A DNA stretch of 64,000 nucleotides from positions 40,385 through 104,384 of the forward strand of contig CANNZV010002304.1 of the NCBI GenBank assembly GCA_947561585.1, given 5' to 3'. The notes beneath the pieces were generated by a model. It had not been told where the DNA came from and ran no database searches. It saw only the letters and a program-made list of their open reading frames with translations. Position 1 is the stretch's first letter, and each line of letters starts with the position of its first letter. Positions 57,990 to 64,000 of this stretch are shown piece by piece. The DNA comes from Caprella mutica. Its lineage: Eukaryota; Arthropoda; Malacostraca; Amphipoda; Caprellidae. The translations under genes and the position numbers were made by a program.

Positions 57990-60704
57990 ATGACTTCTGA
58001 TATTAAAATGGTGAGTAGTAAATGAAAATATTCTCAATCAACAAGATATCCAGAGTTATCCTGTTTTAAAAATATAAAAGTTCGCAGAACCGATTCTTGG
58101 ATTACATTTTTGAGTGAAATACACATAGTCTTCTGGATAAAAAAATCAAAACGTTCAATGAACGAACAGTTAATAGTTTTAAATTTCTTATGACTGCTCA
58201 GTATGCATGCAACCTTTGTTTTCGGAGGGCATTTTGAACGCGTGTTTACACTGAGCAGTAAAATCGTTCTGAGCAATTATCAATAAGTTGATAGTAAATA
58301 TTGTACCGGGATAACTTTTTTGTCATTATCTTTAACTGTTTTGTATAGAGTTATGTAGTTATTAATCGTGATTTAACCTTTTTGAGTTTACTGGTACACA
58401 TTCATTACGTAATATGTGTTAAATATAAGTTAAATGAACAGTGATTCTACACGTTAACAGTATAGGATTATTTAAGTGATTATAGAATGAACAAATAATA
58501 CATATATTATCTACGGCTATCTACAGAATACTAACACTATTTTGCTGAAACAAGGGGTATAACGGGGGGTAGAAATACCAGTTGGTCAAATTACCGGTCA
58601 TGAAAAATAGTAATTAACCCAATTTTCTGCAACTCTAAAATGATTGATCTTAGTGACCTACACTTTAGTTCTACAATATTATGTAATAAACTAATTCTTA
58701 TCCCTCAACATCAATACCCATCTCTATAACTGAACAGGAAATATTATCAATTCGATTTATTACAACAATTAATCTAGTTAAATAATCCTTTCTCTTCTGC
58801 AGGCTAGTTCATTTGATTCTCTGCCAAATGAAATGATTCTCCAGATCTTCAGCCACTTGTATGGATTCGAAGATAGATCTGTTTTATCTCAAGTTTCGAG
58901 ACGCTTCAAAAATCTCAGTCAGGTCAAAACATGGAGGAGAAAGATCAACATCACGGTAAGTCTCAAATATTGACTATATAAGTGTTATCCAGCACTTTAA
59001 TAGTATAATCAGAAAAGAATATCCCTGCCTTTCAACAATTACTTTTTGTTAAAGCTCCCTTCATTCTAAATTAAAAATTTTCGAGAAATACTTTAAATTG
59101 ATAAATAATGACAGTTACAGAAAAGAAATTGACCCATAATTAGCTTCGTATTTAATCATATAAGAAATTTTAGCACTCATCCTGCACTGTCCCACTTTCT
59201 ATTGGAGTAAATAGAGCAATGGAACGATACTATATCTATCAATGTGAATACAAAATGAATTAAATTATGAAATAATTTTTTTATTAATTCATCAATTTAC
59301 CTTAGTTAATTACTTGTAAAACAAATGGATTTGTGTTGAATATACATATTGATATGACTGAAAAGATTTATACTCAACGGGATTCACATAATTTCAAGAG
59401 GGTGAAATGTTTTAATTAAACATTTTAAAATCTATTTTAACTGAAATGCTCTTAGAATTCATTCAACTTTTAATGTATACAATAACAAATTAGTGGGTAT
59501 TCATCATATAAGCGTAATTTAGAATAGGGTTGTAGTGATGAAACTGATTGCACATTCTTGAAAAAAATATTAGTCACAACATAATTTGATTTTTTCAAAT
59601 ACTATTGAATACATTACATTTACAAAATAAAATTCTAATTCCAAAGTATTAATATCATTTGTGAACTTTCAAATGTAATTATATATTATTTAGTTTAATC
59701 TATATTTTTTCTTTGCAGTTGGACGATATTGAAGAGCATCAATTGTATCAATTTGAAAATAATACACTCTGGAATGAAGTCAAAATGTCTATGAATTTGT
59801 AATCTCTCAACATAGATGATTGGTACTGTTCCAGCCTAGTGGACAGAAAAGTTAATCTAGATTTTGAAAATAAACTCCCGAAATGCTCTGTAGCATTTTC
59901 AAGAAATGTCAAAAGCTGAATGAAGTTGAATTCGAAATCTATAAGGAAGAGAAGCTAACATTTTCGACCATGGGTGGATCGTTGTTCATAGAGAATACTG
60001 AAATATCCCACAATTTTGATCGTATGGTCAACAATTTACCTGCAAAATTTAAATCTATAGCTCACTTTGGTCCGCAAACTCAGCTTCTAACTTGTCTTGA
60101 TCGATCTAGTGGTGTATTAGAAGATCTGCAATGTTCAGACCTCACTTTGAATCCAGAACTTTCTTCAATAGTCACGAGGTGCAAGAATCTATATTACCTT
60201 GAAATTATCGAATCATTCAACGTCGAATCGGAGATGAAATTTTCAGATCTTCCGAAATTACATCTTCAACACTTAGTGTTAGCACCAGGTTATGCGATGC
60301 CAAATCTATTTTCAAATCATCCTAAACTACTGGATATGTTCATGACAGATTCTTTAATGAGTCTGTGTATCAGTGATCACGTTTTGGCTGGTTTCGAAAA
60401 ATTAGTTCTAAAAAAGTGCAAAAATCTTAAATCACTTAAAATCGTAATGGGAAGTGAACCCTTATATCTTTCTGATGATGAATCAATCAAGTTTTACAAG
60501 AATATCTTGATTCTTTTCAAACAATCAACCACGTTGACTCGTGTAGAAATAGAAAATATAAGAGAAAGTTTCAGTGTTACATTTAAAGAGGAATTACTTA
60601 CGCTAGTCCAACAAAATAAGTTTCAACAAAAGTCCTATCATACTAATTCACTTTGGATATCGAATCAGAAAATCGAAAACCTGAAAATATTTCTTAGTGT
60701 TTGA
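57990..60704 (+). pseudogene. F-box protein, copy 4 (nonsense codon plus one-base deletion)
   Basis: Exons are 57990-58010, 58803-58955 and 59719-60704, with consensus splice sites (the acceptor pyrimidine tract has CTTTGCAG). In exon 3, GAA of the other copies is TAA at 59800-59802 (about protein residue 86), and one T is missing in AAACTCCCG near 59876. Downstream the original frame is open from 59883 to 60704. Two independent lesions make pseudogenisation more likely than a sequencing error, though an F-box-only product of ~85 residues could still be made. Confidence 0.88.
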
Positions 60705-61130
60705 CATGTGGATTCATTGCACCTGCTCAATCAATGTCACGAGCTACTTGTGAATCGACATTATGGCCATCTATTATGAAATAACTGCCGATTAAATTAG
60801 TTATTATGTTTTTGTTTATTGAGTTTCATGTTAGGTGTAGATTGTGCTACTTTTTTCAAATATTGTGTTATTTTTTCATCAATGGTGTATGACAGTGTCT
60901 GATGTCCTGGAATTAGGGTGCATTGTTTATAACTATTTGCTGTCTTGTCTGCCTAAAAAGTTTCTATGATTGAAACTTCCTATGGTGTTGGGTTTTAATA
61001 CATAGGATTGGTTTGTTAGAAAATTGTGTTTCTAAATATTTTCACTATTTGTATTCTAGGTATCTGAATCATTTTATTATGATTATTTTTCAACAAACTG
61101 TAGGAATGTACTTATAATCTATTTCATCCA

Positions 61131-61136
61131 AATAAA
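61131..61136 (+). other. Poly(A) signal of F-box copy 4
   Basis: AATAAA at the conserved position after the stop. Confidence 0.5.
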
Positions 61137-62011
61137 TTATTGTTATATGAATTGTTCTATTATTGATTATTCACACATAAATATGTTTCATTGATTGTTA
61201 TCATTTTTACAGTTGATTATTGCCTTATAAAGTTACTGAAATATGAAAGGGACATTAAAATAATGAAAATTTATCTCAAACTTGAATTTAGACAACTATA
61301 ATTAATTTTATCAAATAATAGTGTCAAATCAGTTATCTTACAATATACATATCGAAATACGTGTTAAAATATATAATTTAATTGAGAATGTGTTGACTCA
61401 CAATAATTGTTTACCTTAGCTAAAACAATGTATTTTACTTCATTTAAATACAGTCGTGTTTACAAGAGGCAGATACCCCTTCATTGATGTCTGAAATTTT
61501 TAAAGACAAATCTACAGTTTACTAATAGATCTTTGAATTAATAATAATTTTTCAGATTAATAATTAATCCAGGAATTAATAATCAATCTAGGGTTTAATT
61601 CTCTGACTTGAAGAAAATTTCAGTTATTAACTTATTTGGTAATTTTCAATTGCTTTGAACATTCTTACACTGTGTTCCATTTGCTTCATAATCAATTATA
61701 TAAGAAATATACCCACTCACCCATCACTGTCCGACTTTCTGAGGTTGAATAGAATAAAAAGTGTCTAGAATGAACTTTATATCTTATTTTCGATAATTTA
61801 AGGGTAATTAGGCATTTACATACTTTTTGTTACCCGAATATTTTTTTCTAGGGTAATAATATTTAGGTAACGTTATATGTAGTCGTTTTTGACAGTCCTA
61901 AAGCTTTGTAGGACTTTGTTGTTGTTTTGATTTTTTGACAAATAATCATACTTTTTCTTTGGTTGAACTTGGGAGCGTAGAATATTTTTTCAGGAAATAA
62001 CTCAAATTATA

Positions 62012-62250
62012 CAGGGTGGCGCATAAGTAACGCACCCTTAAAAAAAAAACTATGAAAGGTATTGCGATGGGAATAATTGCTAAAGATAGAAGAACTCTAA
62101 AAGTTTATTCACATTTCGTATCCTGTCTGCAGATACCCAGTGTATATTGCAGGTATAAATCTATAAAATTTACCTTCAAAATGGTGCGCTACACGAAATA
62201 ACAACGAGCAAAAATTGTTGAACTCTACCTTTCGTGTAATAGTTTAATCA
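62012..62250 (+). mobile_element. Mariner 5' fragment, junction of units 4 and 5
   Basis: Starts CAGGGTGGCGCATAAG after TA; slightly longer A-run than its sisters, same breakpoint. Confidence 0.9.
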
Positions 62251-63604
62251 TAAAGAATTCATATATCTTATTATTATTTATTAATACCAATTAATTATTG
62301 TCTTTTATTTGTAGTCTTTCTCTCGATAACCAATTTCACAAATGGCATACGTTTATCTTGTTTCGCTGAAAGTAAATCATTTCCCTAGCTGTGTCGTCTC
62401 GTTTTCTATATGAAAGAAAATTTTGTCGGCATATTGCAACAGAGACTACGCCAATCTGTTTTCATACCTAACTTAATAATTTGAATAAATTCCCTTTTAA
62501 TTCAATTAACTTCAAATTATTTGATTAATACATTGATATTAATTTTATTCGTGTGATAATTAGTTATATTGAATAAGGAAACAAATGATAATTGCCTGAA
62601 ATTTTTCTCTTGTTGGAAAAGAGTTTGATGATTAAATGTTTGATGTTTTCATCAATCAACCCTTATCCTAATTAGGCAATTTAGTTAAATCAATATTTTC
62701 TATGTTTTACTTGGAGATATAACTGAAGATAATTTGAAATCTCTTCTCATTTTAAATAATTAACAGGTGATGTGTTTACTTGAATATAACATCTTAATTT
62801 TCAAACTTCCAACTTGTTGAAAGTTATCTTGAATATAACATCTGAATTATCAAACTTCTTTCCAACCGAAAAGTAAACAGTCCTAGGAATAGTAAACTGG
62901 AACTATGTGTAATGTCGAACAAAAATTAAATAATACTCAAAAAGAAGCTTCAAAAGTGGTGCCCCAAACGAGTTTTTAAAATTAATTCAATCATTCTAAT
63001 ATGTATATTTTAATTATCGATTTTTTTTCTTTCTTGATTTTTATTCTTTTATGTTAACTTCAATTAGAAATGAGTATGTTTGACCATTACTGCATTCAGA
63101 ATTTGGTAACCAAATTTGGTAATTTGGTAACCCAATCGTTATTTAAGAAATTACATTTTGTGATAAATTTTCATTAATAATGATAGAAATCAATAACTTT
63201 CAATAAACTGAAGACCAGAGCACCTGAGATAACAATTATCGCAAATATAAACCTCGTAAAGAATAATAGAATACGTTTTATTTCTTATCTCAACATGTAA
63301 TATTTTATTAATAATTTAAGCTGTTTATATGTCAACTTCATGCAAAACACGCTTAATCTTGAGAAATATTTTGTAATATCACCATGAAAATGAGTCTATG
63401 TAATTCAAATATACCCTTAATGATAAGCCAGGAAATTATGATACGAATGCATGGTATAACTTAATATTCATTCGATATTCATATCTCAACTGTTTAGGGC
63501 AAATAACTAAAGTATATACGTTAACATAATCAGAATAATAGTTAATATATATTTTGAATTCTTATTAAAGTTGCAACAAATTTGAAGGTAAAGATGATAT
63601 TCAT

Positions 63605-63612
63605 TATATAAG
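63605..63612 (+). promoter_or_regulatory. Candidate TATA box of F-box copy 5
   Basis: TATATAAG at the conserved position 191 bp before the exon 1 ATG. Confidence 0.4.
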
Positions 63613-63795
63613 AAAATACACCACATTCATTGTTTGTATGTACATTATCACATCCGGTTTGTCACTAGTGGTTCTACGACTTAATGGGTCTTCGACCACT
63701 CATTCGGTCATTTACAGTGTACCTGCGGTGGTGAAAGGACGTCTGAACTCTAACTGTGTCACTGAAGATAAACTATACTTAGTTTATAATAAATA

Positions 63796-63816
63796 ATGAC
63801 TTCTGATATTAAAATG
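63796..63816 (+). CDS. F-box protein, copy 5, exon 1 only (partial at window end)
   Basis: Encodes MTSDIKM followed by the donor GTGAGT, identical to copies 2-4. Intron 1 runs to the end of the window, so F-box exon 2 and exon 3 are not visible and the state of this copy is unknown. Confidence 0.8.
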
Positions 63817-64000
63817 GTGAGTAGTAAATGAAAATATTCTCAATCAACAAGATATCCAGAGTTATCCTGTTTTTAAAAATATAAAAGTTCGCAGAACCGA
63901 TTCTTGGATTACATTTTTGAGTGGAAATACACATAGTCTTCTGGATAAAAAAATCAAAACGTTCAATGAACGAACAGTTAATAGTTTTAAATTTCTTATG

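Larger units (their letters stand above)
56213..62011 (+). repeat. F-box repeat unit 4 (~5.8 kb)
   Basis: The 5' part is like unit 3. Several 3' patches (exon 3 AAAAAGTGC, downstream GAATTTAGACAACTATAATT, junction TTGGGAGCG and CAGGAA) are like unit 1 instead. Confidence 0.93.
62012..64000 (+). repeat. F-box repeat unit 5, cut by window end
   Basis: Continues the head-to-tail array. Single-base insertions in homopolymers relative to units 3 and 4 (for example TTTTTAAAA near 63870) suggest either recent drift or lower assembly quality. Confidence 0.92.

Overview
The window is AT-rich nuclear DNA of an animal, most likely an insect. GT-AG introns, a HEPN-NACHT protein, an F-box protein family and typical arthropod transposons (mariner, PIF/Harbinger, Mutator-type MITEs, Ty3/gypsy, Penelope-like and tyrosine-recombinase retroelements) all fit that. 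A hemipteran is plausible from the style of the interspersed repeats, but this is a guess. I see no rRNA, tRNA, CRISPR array or bacterial operon.

Layout. 0-7.4 kb is repeat-rich: a tyrosine-recombinase remnant, palindromic elements, a 31-bp minisatellite, two nested foldback elements whose terminal inverted repeats are 14-15-bp minisatellites, and a small LTR element without coding capacity. 7.4-9.7 kb (minus strand) is one large coding exon for a HEPN-NACHT protein, bounded by a splice acceptor and a donor. 10-21 kb has no recognisable host gene. It holds a foldback element with a 9-bp target duplication, two PIF-type MITEs with TWA duplications, TGACCT-rich repeats and a Penelope-type remnant. 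21-26.6 kb is the first unit of an F-box gene family. 26.6-31.4 kb holds a near full-length dead mariner, a Ty3/gypsy integrase fragment, and a PIF/Harbinger transposase lying antisense inside the intron of its MADF/BESS-like partner. 31.8-45 kb is almost all repeats: CRE-containing tandem repeats, more foldbacks, GAGA-type and 19-bp satellites, an orphan promoter plus exon 1 of the F-box gene, and a cluster of CG-rich palindromes. 45.2-64 kb is a head-to-tail array of ~5.8-kb units, each with a three-exon F-box gene and a ~235-bp mariner fragment at the junction.

The F-box genes are spliced from a 7-codon exon 1, a 51-codon exon 2 that carries the whole F-box, and a 328-codon exon 3 with leucine-rich, LRR-like sequence (386 aa). 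Copies 1 and 2 are open. Copy 3 has a one-base insertion, copy 4 a nonsense codon plus a one-base deletion, and copy 5 runs off the window. Copy 1 has lost the upstream ATG, but a second ATG at the exact end of exon 1 can still start the protein. F-box proteins normally recruit substrates to SCF ubiquitin ligases. The HEPN-NACHT protein looks like a signal-transduction ATPase with an RNase-type N-terminal domain. Both types are often lineage-expanded and immunity-linked, but nothing in the window ties them together.
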